A stretch of DNA of 64,000 nucleotides, from positions 22,069,206-22,133,205 of the forward strand of contig OZ038459.1 of NCBI GenBank assembly GCA_964036195.1. Direction: 5' to 3'. Below the pieces are notes generated by a model, which was not told the DNA's origin, made no database searches, and saw only the letters and a program-made list of their open reading frames with translations. Positions 1 through 8,467 of this stretch are shown here, one piece after another. How positions within the stretch are numbered: the first letter of the stretch is position 1; the number at the start of each line of letters is the position of its first letter. Source of the stretch: Sphaerolaimus hirsutus (taxonomy: Eukaryota > Nematoda > Chromadorea > Monhysterida > Sphaerolaimidae). The position numbers and the translations under genes are program-made.

Positions 1-119
1 GTTGACAACGGAACACATTTTAGCTTCCCCTTTCACTCAACTCTATTTTTAGTAATAACTATCAACACTACTAAGTATTAACAATACAAAAAAATTTAAA
101 ATCACGTTCGAAAACTCAC

Positions 120-253
120 TTTCAGTTGACGTTTCGTCAACTCCACCAAGAAATCGTTCGCAATCCGGTCCGGAAAATCCGGGCGGGCAATTGCAAACAT
201 ATCCGGGACCGGGAAAAATTTCTACGCATTTTCCATTGTTTTGACATGGAGAG
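120..253 (-). CDS. EGF gene, exon 14 in window (completes EGF repeat 12)
   Basis: Acceptor TTTTTACAG at 254-262; donor GTGAGTTTTC begins at 119. It enters in phase 2, making Ser with the previous exon's AG. The join gives C-K-S-S-P-C-Q-N-N-G-K-C, then C-N-C-P-P-G-F-S-G-P-D-C, a full six-cysteine EGF repeat. C-K-S-S-P-C fits the O-glucosylation consensus CxSx(P/A)C. After the repeat comes an acidic Ser/Thr stretch (V-D-E-T-S-T-E-S-E). It leaves in phase 1, so the gene continues beyond the left edge. Confidence 0.88.
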
Positions 254-858
254 CTGTAAAAATTGCTCTTTTAAAGGAAGCGAAATGGTAAGATTTGTAA
301 TGAGGATTACAATTCATGATGTGAATTAAAAATAACTGATAAAAATGATAATAAAATTTCTGCTGACACTGAAATCAAACTGAGAAAAGCTTTTTTCAGT
401 GAACATGGTAAACATCAAAAGTTGGCCCCAATGATGCTACTTACCCTGGGTGTCAACTGGTTTCCACGTCAATTCAGAATTTAGTTGACGGTTCACAGGA
501 CAATTTTCAAGTGCACGTCGAAAACGAATTGATTTTGGTATGTGGCCGTCAACTAAAATTCAAATCGAAACCAGTATGACACAAAATGACACAAAATGTG
601 ATTGTCAACTGGTATGTCAACTAGGCTATTCAACGGGTGAAAAGTGCAAAATCGAGTGTGGGTTGGTGCTAAATTATTAATGGCACAATGAAAGTTCTTT
701 CAAACAGTACATACGCATTTATGTACATTGGCATGGAACGACACCGCAAACACCCTTGTGCATATTCAAAAATTAGTTAACAAAAAACAACTATTTAATT
801 ATCTATCTAAAAACAATTTTAAAACATAAAACCCATTTTAAAACATAAAAACCATCAC
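254..858. mobile_element. Intron 13: degenerate copy of the CTAGTGT inverted-repeat family
   Basis: The stretch at about 447-640 carries GGTGTCAACTGGTTTCC on the left and GAAACCAG plus CAACTGGTATGTCAACTAGG on the right, matching ends seen at 1044-1470 and 17331-17622. It is diverged and has no clear target duplication. I see nothing else recognisable in this intron. Confidence 0.5.
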
Positions 859-997
859 CTTTTGCAATCCAAAATTCTATGACACCTGGTACCTGTGAAT
901 GGCCAAACGCAGCTACAATGGAATGTCCCAAGAGAATTGAAACACTTGCCGCCATTTTTACAAACGACACCATTTTGAGTTGTTTGTCGGTTCCAGG
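859..997 (-). CDS. EGF gene, exon 13 (EGF repeat 11 and start of repeat 12)
   Basis: Acceptor ATTTGCAG at 998; donor GTGATGG begins at 858. It starts in phase 1 (G + CC gives Ala) and ends in phase 2 (AAA AG). It encodes V-V-C-K-N-G-G-K-C-F-N-S-L-G-T-F-H-C-S-C, then W-P-F-T-G-T-R-C-H and D-C-K. C-F-N-S-L-G-T-F-H-C-S-C fits the Asp/Asn hydroxylation consensus Cx(D/N)x4(F/Y)xCxC typical of calcium-binding EGF repeats. An internal GT (ACAG|GTACC) could also act as a donor, but only the chosen one keeps the sixth cysteine and the frame into exon 14. Confidence 0.87.
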
Positions 998-1043
998 CTG
1001 CAAATTTTCGTTTTTTGCACACTTGCGCGAAAAAAGTACCTAT

Positions 1044-1470
1044 GGCCTTACACACACTGGGTGTCAAGTCAACTGGTTTCCATGTCAATTCCAATTTTAG
1101 TTGACAGGTTGCGGGACAATTTCTAAGTGCACATGGGACATTGTGCCTGACATTGTGCCCGCGCACACTTGTTTTCACATGAAATTTCGAATACTGACAA
1201 ATCACGTTAGAACGCATTTGAGTTTTCTACAGTGAGGTAGCCGTCAACTACAGTTGACGGAGATTAAAAATGACTATTGTGGAAAACTCAAACCGTTTAA
1301 AGTTCATTTATGAGTTTTCAAAATTTCGTGTGAAAACTAGTGTGCGCAGGGCGAATGTGGCAAAGGAATTCAGGTATGTGCATTTGAACATCGTTCAACT
1401 AAAATGGAATGGAATGGAAACCAGTCAACTAGTTGACGCCTATGCCATTGTCAACTAGTGTGTGTAGGGC
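1044..1470. mobile_element. CTAGTGT-family inverted-repeat element with a second member nested inside (intron 12)
   Basis: The outer element begins GGCCTTACACACACTGGGTG and ends CTAGTGTGTGTAGGGC; sub-ends CAACTGGTTTCCATG and GGAAACCAGTCAACTAG are inverted. Inside, 1157-1352 is a smaller palindrome from GCGCACACTTGTTTTCACAT to GTGTGAAAACTAGTGTGCGC, a different subfamily with the same end theme. No coding capacity. Confidence 0.7.
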
Positions 1471-1556
1471 TATATTGCCTAATTTATGCACGGCAGCGAT
1501 CAAAGAAAAACCGCTTTAAAAGCATAGCGCATTTTAACAAAAAATAAAAGCTGCAC

Positions 1557-1687
1557 CATTGAAAATGCCTCTACAATAGTCTATTCTGTGTTCGCACGTG
1601 GCGCCCGCAAATCCCGGCGAACAATAACATCGGAACGATAATGGCCAATCGCGACACAGCGCTCCGTTTTTGCACAATGGCGGCTGG
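1557..1687 (-). CDS. EGF gene, exon 12 (EGF repeat 10 and start of repeat 11)
   Basis: Acceptor AAACGCAG at 1688; donor GTGCAGC begins at 1556. Phase 2 in (AG + C gives Ser), phase 1 out. It encodes S-Q-P-P-L-C-K-N-G-A-L-C, then F-R-C-Y-C-S-P-G-F-A-G-A-T-C-E and R-I-D-Y-C. Joined to exon 11 it gives N-E-C-D-S-Q-P-P-L-C-K-N-G, a complete EGF repeat. An earlier GT (TATT|GTAGAG) would remove the first cysteine of repeat 11, so the later donor was preferred. Confidence 0.85.
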
Positions 1688-1781
1688 CTGCGTTTAGACA
1701 TTTGTGCGCCGTTTTTGTGGAAAATTGTGAAGTAGTTGAAGAGTGGAAATTGAGGTGGAAATTGTGCGTTCAATGAATATA

Positions 1782-2200
1782 CCGCATTTCCTCGAAATAC
1801 CCCCCTCAAAATGGACACTATGAACTTATAACCCCCCCCCCCCTCGAAATACCCCCACCTCACATGTATAGAGGACGTAAATGACAAAAGCTACAGTTTT
1901 ATCCGGAAAACGCAGCATATACGTTAAAAACAATGACTGTGTTGTGTTAGAACAGCGTTTATACAGTCTAGGTACTTATATAAGTCTATAGAGTCTTATA
2001 GATGGCCGTTTTTGTTGCATTTTTCGACCTCTGTGCACGTTACAAACAACAATTTAGTACTGGGATTTCAAAAAATTTTGGGCGAAATAATACCCCTCCC
2101 CCTCAAATTACCCCCCCCCCTCCTCGAAATACCCCCCCCCCCCCTCAAAATTCTCACTCTGACAAAATAAACCCCCTGGGGGTATTTCGAGGAAATACGG
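1782..2200. mobile_element. TA-flanked CCTCGAAATACCCC element (intron 11)
   Basis: It starts TA|CCGCATTTCCTCGAAATAC and ends GTATTTCGAGGAAATACGG|TA, so the ends are inverted and flanked by TA. C-runs of 6-13 bases alternate with TCGAAATA near both ends, mostly as C-runs on this strand. Same family as 10981, 29392, 37441, 54518, 60485, 61348 and 63602. TA flanks suggest a Tc1/mariner-type target, which is inference. Confidence 0.8.
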
Positions 2201-2346
2201 TAGGTATACTAGCTATTTTGAACGTGGGTGAGACAAAAAAAGTTAATAAAGGAAAACTGGGTAACACTGCACCACAACCAATGCAAATCAAAATTCAAGC
2301 GAACATGTTACACAAAATCAAAAATAATAGATAAAAAAACACCAAC

Positions 2347-2444
2347 CTATCACATTCGTTTTTATTTTCGTCGCAAAATCTACCCGTGCTGCCCGGCGAG
2401 CATTCGCACTTGTACTGGCCGCCATTTACTACACAAGTGGAGCC
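2347..2444 (-). CDS. EGF gene, exon 11 (EGF repeat 9)
   Basis: Acceptor CTAATTGCAG at 2445; donor GTTGGTG begins at 2346. Phase 0 in, phase 2 out (GAT AG). It encodes G-S-T-C-V-V-N-G-G-Q-Y-K-C-E-C-S-P-G-S-T, then G-R-F-C-D-E-N-K-N-E-C-D. With exon 10 (S-P-C-D-G-N-K-C-A-V) it forms one EGF repeat, and it starts repeat 10 with E-N-K-N-E-C-D. The four cysteines are in EGF spacing. Confidence 0.88.
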
Positions 2445-2484
2445 CTGCAATTAGGTAGAAAAAAGTTTAATGGCATACACTGCC

Positions 2485-2705
2485 AAAAAATATGTTCGTG
2501 AAGTATTTGGAAGTGGGATATATACGCGTGAAGCAGCCTGTGTGAAGACAGTTCCACATGCTTCACGAGATTTTTAGCTGACGTGTCTTCTACAAGCTTC
2601 ACTTATCATCACGATGGTCAAAATTCGTGAAGTGTACTTCACGAACCATCACAGCATACTTTGCAAGGTTCGTGAAACGCCGTCAAGTCCGCGAAGTTTT
2701 TATAG
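2485..2705. repeat. Palindromic GTGAAG/CTTCAC repeat cluster (intron 10)
   Basis: About ten copies of GTGAAG or CTTCAC in both orientations (for example TTCGTGAAG, GCTTCACGAG, ACTTCACGAACC, GGTTCGTGAAACG) lie in 220 bp. The same motif crowds 62430-62645, so this looks like a small mobile family with repeated internal sites, not a simple tandem repeat. Confidence 0.55.
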
Positions 2706-2733
2706 TCATTAAACGGTGAATAAATGAACCTAC

Positions 2734-2859
2734 CACTGCGCATTTGTTCCCATCACAAGGTGAAATCGCCCCATCAACACAAACGAATTCTCCAGAATTT
2801 TGATCGATACACGTTTGACCCAAGGGACATGGGCTAGATCGGCAGTTGTCGATTTTGTT
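2734..2859 (-). CDS. EGF gene, exon 10 (short EGF repeat 8 and start of repeat 9)
   Basis: Acceptor TTTTTTTGCAG at 2860; donor GTAGGT begins at 2733 (GCA|GTGGTAGG three bases earlier is also possible). Phase 0 in and out. It encodes N-K-I-D-N-C-R-S-S-P-C-P-L-G-Q-T-C-I, then G-E-F-V-C-V-D and P-C-D-G-N-K-C-A-V. C-R-S-S-P-C fits the O-glucosylation consensus. Repeat 8 has only four cysteines before repeat 9 begins, so it is a truncated EGF unit. Confidence 0.85.
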
Positions 2860-2950
2860 CTGCAAAAAAAAATTGGAAAAGAATGAAACGTTTTGTAATC
2901 TTCAGGAACCAAATTGAGATGACAAAATCTATCCCAAAAATATTACAGAC

Positions 2951-3213
2951 CTCACAACTTTCCCCCTCAAAACCCTCTGCACAATCGCATCTAAAACCCT
3001 TTTCAACATTTTCATCAACCACGCAATTGCCGCCATTTTGGCACGATGCCAAACTCAAGGTGGACTCATCACATAACCTCAAATCACACTTGGCACCCTG
3101 CCAGCCCCGATCGCAAACACACGTGAACCTGTTGAAGCCATCTACACATGTACCATGGTTGCAGTTGACTGAATTGGTGATACAATCGTTTGGATTGTAT
3201 TCGCAGTGGGTGC
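2951..3213 (-). CDS. EGF gene, exon 9 (end of EGF 5, all of EGF 6 and 7)
   Basis: Acceptor TTCCCATTACAG at 3214; donor GTCTGTAAT begins at 2950. Phase 1 in (G + GC gives Gly), phase 0 out. The longest exon of this gene, 87 codons. It finishes repeat 5 (G-T-H-C-E), then holds N-C-N-H-G-T-C-V-D-G-F-N-R-F-T-C-V-C and S-C-Q-N-G-G-N-C ... F-R-C-D-C-A-E-G-F-E-G-E-S-C-E. C-V-D-G-F-N-R-F-T-C-V-C fits the beta-hydroxylation consensus of calcium-binding EGF repeats. Confidence 0.92.
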
Positions 3214-3245
3214 CTGTAATGGGAAATGAGCGTCTTGGTTGAGTT

Positions 3246-3495
3246 TTTTTTCTGTGGCTTAGTGGTTAGAAGGTTATTTTTTCGCGTGCATGGTACTGGG
3301 TTCGATTCCTGCGTGCGCGTTGATGAATCTGAACTTTCACTTGATAGATCAACTCTGTCTACACACACTAGTTTTCAACTGTGTTGAGTGTGCGTGTAGA
3401 AAAATTATTGCCATTATTAGTTATTACACATTAGTTAACCTCGAACGGGGTTGGTTTGCCAAAAAAGTGATTTCTTCCAATTTTTTTTTTCAAAA
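3246..3495 (+). mobile_element. tRNA-derived SINE head (intron 8)
   Basis: TGGCTTAGTGG at 3255-3265 is a perfect RNA polymerase III A box (TRGCNNAGYNGG) and GGTTCGATTCC at 3299-3309 a perfect B box, at tRNA-like spacing. The segment cannot fold into a normal mature tRNA acceptor stem that I can see, so it is more likely a SINE promoter than a tRNA gene. The downstream body includes a short hairpin at 3360-3404; the T-run near 3480 may mark a pol III terminator. The exact 3' boundary is uncertain. Confidence 0.6.
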
Positions 3496-3524
3496 ATAAA
3501 ACAATTTTCTTCAGAATTTGGCTA

Positions 3525-4217
3525 TTTACAGAGGCCACGGCCGGGGTCCGGTCCCCGCCCCCGGCAAAAAGTTAAAATTTTCAAAAGTCAATCATTGGTG
3601 TGTATGGGTTGTTTGCATGTTAATTAGGTTAATTAACACCAAATTTGCATGCACAACATTTATGCAAGACGGTTACACACGCTGATGCAAATTTTTTTTG
3701 AGGGGGGGTGTATAAATTTATTTCGATTTGTCTCAAATTTGACATGTGTGTACATGTCCTTTAGTGAGTATGTATGTCAAATTTTAGTTCAGAGCGGTGA
3801 GGTAGTCTTATTTCATGTATACTTTAATTTTCGTCGATCACTGTATTTTTGTATAGTGATCGAAATCCACGGCAAAAGGAATGGTATTTGGATACAGTGA
3901 TCAATGAAAATTAAAGTATGAATAAAATAATACTCACTAACCACTCTGAGCTAAAATTTGGCATGCGTACTCACTACACGAAGGAGTACACGCATGCCAA
4001 ATTTGAGACAAATCGAAATAAATTTATACACCCCCCAAAAAAATATATACCTATGCATCTGCGTGTGTAACAACCGCCTTGCAGAAATTTTGTGCATGCA
4101 AATTTGGTGTTAATTAACCTAATTAACACGCAAACAACCCATACACACCAATTATTGACTTCTGAAAAATTTTATTTTTTGCCGGGGACCGGTCCCCGGC
4201 TGGGGCTTCTGTAAATA
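3525..4217. mobile_element. About 690-bp palindromic foldback element (intron 8)
   Basis: The left arm (CTATTTACAGAGGCC, then a G/C-rich CCGGGGTCCGGTCCCC block, TGTGTATGGGTTGTTTGC and TTAATTAGGTTAATTAACAC) recurs inverted as the right arm, ending GGCTTCTGTAAATAG. Inner parts (CAAATTTGAGACAAATCG and TTTAGTTCAGAGCGGTGAG) are also inverted. No ORF spans it; it sits between two EGF exons. Confidence 0.75.
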
Positions 4218-4269
4218 GTCTCACAGTTTGCCAATGAGGAGTGAAAAATCTTGCAAAAACAAAACGCAC

Positions 4270-4432
4270 CACTGACTCCCTCAGGACAATTGCACCTATA
4301 ACTGCCCGGCAACTCCACGCAGGTACCATTATTTTGGCATGGTGCCAAATTCTGACACTCGGCAATGTCAATTTCACAGTTGGCGCCCTGCCAACCTTGT
4401 GAACAGGTGCATTTGTATCCATCTGGCGAAGA
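4270..4432 (-). CDS. EGF gene, exon 8 (end of EGF 4 and most of EGF 5)
   Basis: Acceptor CACTGCTTCGCAG at 4433; donor GTGCGTTTTG begins at 4269. Phase 0 in, phase 1 out. It encodes G-Y-K-C-T-C-S-Q-G-W-Q-G-A-N-C-E, then I-D-I-A-E-C and P-C-Q-N-N-G-T-C-V-E, then Y-R-C-N-C-P-E-G-V-S. C-Q-N-N-G-T-C fits the POFUT1 O-fucose consensus Cx4(S/T)C. I-D-I-A-E-C at the start of repeat 5 resembles the calcium-binding EGF N-terminal signature. Confidence 0.92.
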
Positions 4433-4797
4433 CTGCGAAGCAGTGAAGGAACAAATAATGGAAGTGAAGTGATTGCTTTTAGTTACAGTATTTCCTCGAA
4501 TTACCCCCTGGGGGGTTTATTTTTTCAGAGTGGAAATTTTGAGGGGGGGCGGGTTAAACGAGGGGGTATTTCGAGAAAAAACGGTATGTAAATTGTTTCT
4601 TTCCGGCAGTCCGACTCAATGGATAAGATGTTTTAGATACGCTGACGTTTTAAACCGAATACCTGAAAAAAACGTGTCGCATTTAGAGAATCCCACTGCA
4701 CAATTAAAAATAAAAACAATAATCACAAAAATGAACGTTTTTCACACCAGAACGTTTTTCTCACCTAATCACGATTAAAATTTGAAAATTACGATCC
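4433..4797. mobile_element. Intron 7: short TA-family element at about 4487-4584
   Basis: A 98-bp copy runs from TATTTCCTCGAATTACCCCC to GGGGTATTTCGAGAAAAAAC followed by GGTA; it is a compact, internally deleted member of the TA-flanked family. The remaining 200 bases are AT-rich and show nothing I recognise. Confidence 0.65.
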
Positions 4798-4942
4798 CAG
4801 GTGCCACTCCCAGACACTGTAAAAAGCTCTGTAAAATGTCAAATGTCAAATGTCATGCAAAGTGTCTAAAGTCACGCAAAATGCCCCACTTTGCATGGCA
4901 TTTGACATTTTTACAGGGCTTTTTACAGGGAGTGCCCCCAGA
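4797..4942. mobile_element. TGTAAAATGTCAAATG palindromic element next to a splice donor
   Basis: Ends CCAGGTGCCACTCCCAGAC and TTACAGGGAGTGCCCCCAG are inverted, with internal TGTAAAATGTCAAATGTCAT versus its inverse. Flanks TTACGATC (4789-4796) and TAACGAAC (4943-4950) agree at 6 of 8 bases. TAACGAAC is the reverse complement of the first eight intron bases, GTTCGTTA. Related copies: 5420-5545, 19700-19990, 43614-43795, 46100-46190, 58240-58436. Confidence 0.65.
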
Positions 4943-4950
4943 TAACGAAC

Positions 4951-5075
4951 CGCTTCAGGAACACACAAGCCTCCATTTAGACAGGGTCTATTCAAACACG
5001 TATCAGAGTCAATTTTTCCGGAATCATTGGGCACACATCTGCTGCTGGCAGAACCAATTGCCTCGCAATGTTGGT
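4951..5075 (-). CDS. EGF gene, exon 7 (cysteine-rich unit 3 and start of EGF 4)
   Basis: Acceptor CCCACTTTTTCAG at 5076; donor GTTCGTTA begins at 4950. Phase 1 in (A + AC gives Asn), phase 0 out. It encodes N-Q-H-C-E-A-I, then S-S-R-C-V-P-N-D, then D-T-C-L-N-R-P-C-L-N-G-G-L-C-V-P-E-A. With exon 6 the first part reads C-R-G-A-S-C-P-E-N-Q-H-C, a four-cysteine unit that lacks the C-terminal loop of a standard EGF repeat. Confidence 0.88.
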
Positions 5076-5199
5076 CTGAAAAAGTGGGCGGAGTTAAGCA
5101 ATTTTTATGGGATTTTTTGGGAAATTTTACAAAAAAATTACCGGTCGAAATTCTGAAAGTTGATAAGTGACAATGAAATGTATACTAGATTTGCTTGAA

Positions 5200-5550
5200 T
5201 AATTCCCCTCTTAAATAAGTTCCCGTTTAGATCCGCGAATAAAAAAATTATTATCCCCTCAAATAATTCCCCATGTGGCATATGATAAATTTGTATGTCC
5301 AATTTTTAACAAAGATGAGTTGATAGACCCATGATTGAAAATTGTGATGAAATAATATTTCAACCTCTTCAACAGTTCCACCACAAAAAAGTCCGACAAA
5401 AAATAATTCAAGAGGGGCAGTCGCACACCCTGTAAAATGTCAAATGTCATGCAAAGTGTCAAAAGTCATGGAAAATGACATTTGACACTATACATGACAT
5501 TTTACATTTTACAGGGCTTTTTACAGGGTCTGGGAGTGCCCCCAGGTCCA
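5200..5550. mobile_element. Intron 6: TA-family fragment plus a TGTAAAATGTCAAATG element
   Basis: 5205-5275 carries AATTCCCCTC and AAATAATTCCCC-type modules, a fragment of the C/G-run family. 5420-5545 is a palindrome with CACCCTGTAAAATGTCAAAT and TTTACAGGGTCTGGGAGTGC, lacking its outer left end. Confidence 0.55.
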
Positions 5551-5592
5551 AAAATACATTTTTTTAGAAAAAGAATACAAAATCGCACCAAC

Positions 5593-5709
5593 TTTCCGGA
5601 CAAGAGGCACCTCTACAGGGATCCGGTTTAGTAGTCAATCCAAGGTCAGATTTCAATTCACATCGGTTCCCATAGAAGCCATTTTTGCAGAAACATACTG
5701 GTGGCTGAC
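5593..5709 (-). CDS. EGF gene, exon 6 (end of EGF 2 and start of unit 3)
   Basis: Acceptor TTTTGCCACAG at 5710; donor GTTGGTGCG begins at 5592. Phase 1 in (G + GT gives Gly), phase 1 out. It encodes Q-P-P-V-C-F-C-K-N-G-F-Y-G-N-R-C-E, closing EGF repeat 2, then a linker and P-D-P-C-R-G-A-S-C-P-E. The C-F-C and G-F-Y-G-N-R-C spacing is diagnostic of the last loop of an EGF repeat. Confidence 0.9.
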
Positions 5710-5859
5710 CTGTGGCAAAATGGGCTATTGTTTTAGTTATGATGATATCCTGTGGTAAAGTGTTCTAATGGCGCTGGGCATACCAGTTGACAACAAAAGT
5801 TTGGAGAACTCAGTTTAGTTTACAACAATAAGGAGTCTGTCAACTGTTACTGCTGATTA

Positions 5860-7127
5860 AAGTAAACTGGTGGTACATTTAAATGAGAAATCAGGTACCT
5901 CATTTTTCATAACAATCTCACAGGGAAACGTGCAGCCCAATATGGCTGCCATTTGTTGTGGGGATGCCCACAACATTTGCCTACATAAGTGCCAAGTGGC
6001 ACCCCATGACACCCCCCTGTTCTGCTGCTACAGCTAAATGAAAAAAATTTGCCAATTTTTTCCTGGAAAATATAAATGAGAATTTCCAAAAAACCACACA
6101 AAATATGGCTGCGGTAATGTGTGCAGCCTTTTTTTGGTGTGCTGACAACACAAGTGATGAATGCACTTGTGTTGGTGCTTTTTCAAAAAATTAAAATTCC
6201 TTGTGGCTTGCCCAAAGCCATCTTTTGACCCACTGGTAAGTAGGGGGTATATTTTGACCCCCAGCCCACTCCCCCACACAAAAATCACCCCCAATATACA
6301 GACATGTGCCACGAAGCCATGTCAACAATGATTTGAAACTTTGTGATTACCTAAATTGTGGTTGTAATTAAAAAACTGTGATTTTTGATTTTCTGGACAT
6401 GACCTCTTTTTTGTCTGGGCCAGTCACACTAGATACAGGGCACATTGCCCATCGGCCCCTATAGGTTTTTATCAGATAATTAGTGCCCACATTGAATGGG
6501 CACAAGTATTTTGTAATTTGAATCATGACACTGCAGGCGCTGGACGCGCTGTCCCGAGAGTGCCCTCTTTACACAGGGCTGTTTTTATCATTTGCTATAA
6601 AAAATACATAAGTGCAAAAACGGAACCCAGGCACAGCCATATGTTGCCCCTGACACTGAGCGAGCCAATTATGGCCCCCATGTGCTCCATAAATAGCTTG
6701 GGATAGTGGATTGTCCACTTTTTCTAACCTATGTTTTTCTCCAAAAAAATTTTTTATTTGATCAACAATGCCATCATCGTATGGGGCTTCTGGGGTTTCT
6801 GAGGGGGTAGAAAAGTTGCACGTACTTACACTTCACCAATGTCAAAAAAAACTTTTTTGTCTCAAGTGTCTGGAAAAATTTTATAAAAAATTTAAATTTC
6901 ATTGGGAACAAAAATTTGTATGGAATTCTCATTTATATTTTCCAGAAAAAAATGATTAAAAAATTATTTTCTGCACCAAGGGTGGCCTGAGGGGGGTGCC
7001 CCCTAGGGTATATATAGTGAACACTTGGGGTCACCCTCACACAAGATGACAGCCTGACAGCTTGCATGTGGGATCTGTAAAATACAATAAAGTGATTTTC
7101 TCATTTATATTTTCCACCAGTTTACTG
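5860..7127. mobile_element. About 1.27-kb inverted-repeat element (intron 5)
   Basis: Left end AGTAAACTGGTGGTACATTT followed by AAATGAGAAATCA is inverted at 7091-7126 (TGATTTTCTCATTTATATTTTCCACCAGTTTACT). The interior repeats AATATGGCTGC and TTTCCTGGAAAATATAAATGAGAAT-type blocks in both orientations. There is no long ORF, so it looks non-autonomous. Confidence 0.6.
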
Positions 7128-7156
7128 TCGACGGCGATCAAACAGGAATGTGTGTT

Positions 7157-7424
7157 CAATATACTCGACGGACCGCACGCTATGCATTTTTCTGAATGAA
7201 ACACTCAATCATGACGTCATCATTAATAAAATTAAAATGATTCCTGCAACAAAAAAAACATGACGGGAAAAAAACATTCCTCGTTTGTACGCGACTCCGC
7301 GTTTTTCTTTTAAAAAATATTTTTCTTTTTGTGAAAGTGCGTACATAAGTACCCAGCTCGCGCGTTATCGACCAAGACATAAATAATTTTGGGGGTATAC
7401 TTTGCGGTCCGCCGAGTATACACA
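7157..7424. mobile_element. GACGTCATCATT-family inverted-repeat element (intron 5)
   Basis: Ends ATACTCGACGGACCGCA and TGCGGTCCGCCGAGTATAC are inverted. The interior has AAACACTCAATCATGACGTC and GTGAAAGTGCGTACATA, shared with 60284-60481 and inverted at 58885-59100. Confidence 0.7.
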
Positions 7425-7549
7425 TTTATGAGTTCCACAAAATTTGGCTACGTATTAGTGCACGCTGCCGCAATATGGCGAACTCAAATGCATTCTATTC
7501 CGATTAATCAGTTCCAAAACTTCCAGCTGTAGGCTGATCTGCGAAAGGC

Positions 7550-8015
7550 AAACCCAAAATAGCCTGTACCGGTACACATCTAAACCCGTTGCGCATCTAG
7601 GCCAGCTGTCCATCTAATTTGACCCGCTGCCCATGTAATTTTAGTCGTTGTCCATCAATATGAGGGGTTTTTTTAGGAAAAAAAATTATGGTCACCCCCC
7701 CTCCCCCGACACCAAACGCCAACATACTCGAACAGCATCAAAATCGGCAAACATACAACAACAGAGTCGGATGAGGCAAAAAACTGGGGAGACCCCCCCC
7801 CCCCCAAGACCCCCAACAATGCCACCCCCCGAACAGCGAACAGCCACTGCGCAGCCATACATTGATACAGATCGCTAATCCCCTGCATTCTGATATGGAT
7901 GGCTAGTCCCTACATTAGATTGTGCACCGGGACTAGATGCACAATGGGTTTAGCTGTGCAATGGGTTTAGATGTGCAATGGGTTTAGATGCGCAATGGGT
8001 TTAGATGCGCAATAG
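7550..8015. repeat. Foldback with a 17-bp minisatellite (intron 5)
   Basis: About five tandem copies of ATGCGCAATGGGTTTAG (variants with TGCACA or TGTGCA) fill roughly 7935-8010; the inverse, CATCTAAACCCGTTGCGCAT, lies at about 7568-7590. Between them is a C-rich tract plus a fragment of the GATTTTGATGCCC family also seen at 24130 and 28200. Confidence 0.55.
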
Positions 8016-8069
8016 GCCTACGTCACCCAAAACAATCATTCAATATAAACCCGCAGTAATAAACCGCAC

Positions 8070-8205
8070 CTCCACTAGCTGGCAAACAAGTGGCGCCATT
8101 GTCGCACTTGAAAGTGGCGCAACTAAGTGCCGCTTGAGCGTTTGACAGCTCGCACAGGGTGCCGGAGTAGTTCACGGGACACGAGCAGGTGAATGTTGCC
8201 GGCGG
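8070..8205 (-). CDS. EGF gene, exon 5 (end of EGF 1 and start of EGF 2)
   Basis: Acceptor CCCCCTTGCAG at 8206; donor GTGCGGTTT begins at 8069. Phase 0 in, phase 1 out. It encodes P-P-A-T-F-T-C-S-C-P-V-N-Y-S-G-T-L-C-E, then L-S-C-A-T-F-K-C-D-N-G-A-T-C-L-P-A-S-G. The first block closes EGF 1 and the second opens EGF 2. GC content is visibly higher than in the flanking intron. Confidence 0.92.
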
Positions 8206-8254
8206 CTGCAAGGGGGACTATTGCAGATTTGTGGCATGTGGGGTCAGATGGGAG

Positions 8255-8452
8255 GGCGTATACTCAACCATGCAAAGTATGTGCAGAATCCTACCATAGT
8301 TTAATGAATAAAACTTTGTGATTAATTTCTCAATTAATTATTCCATAGTGAAAAATAAATATTATGATGAAAAAACTGTATATTTTTGGTTCATTATTCA
8401 TATGGGTTACGGTAGGTATCCATACAGAGTGTGATGTCCGCTGAGTATATTT
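8255..8452. mobile_element. Short inverted-repeat element, TATACTCA/TGAGTATA ends (intron 4)
   Basis: CGTATACTCAACCATGCAAA on the left mirrors GATGTCCGCTGAGTATAT on the right, with AATCCTACCATAG against GGGTTACGGTAGG-like sub-ends. An inverted relative lies at 25232-25432, and diverged relatives at 16490-16670 and 18800-18935. It nearly fills intron 4. Confidence 0.6.
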
Positions 8453-8467
8453 ACAATAAACACTAAC

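Noticed and set aside
1800..2160. Poly-C tracts considered sequencing or assembly error
   Set aside because: The same arrangement recurs in many copies with ordered TCGAAATA spacers; only exact run lengths may be unreliable.
2883..3242. Open plus-strand frame of 119 codons
   Set aside because: It is antisense to exons 2951-3213 and neighbours, which have EGF cysteine spacing and splice sites on the minus strand.
3246..3320. tRNA gene
   Set aside because: A and B boxes are good but no seven-base acceptor stem or anticodon arm pairs convincingly; a SINE is more likely.
7935..8013. Regular short repeats considered as a CRISPR array
   Set aside because: Units are contiguous 17-mers without spacers, in an animal intron.
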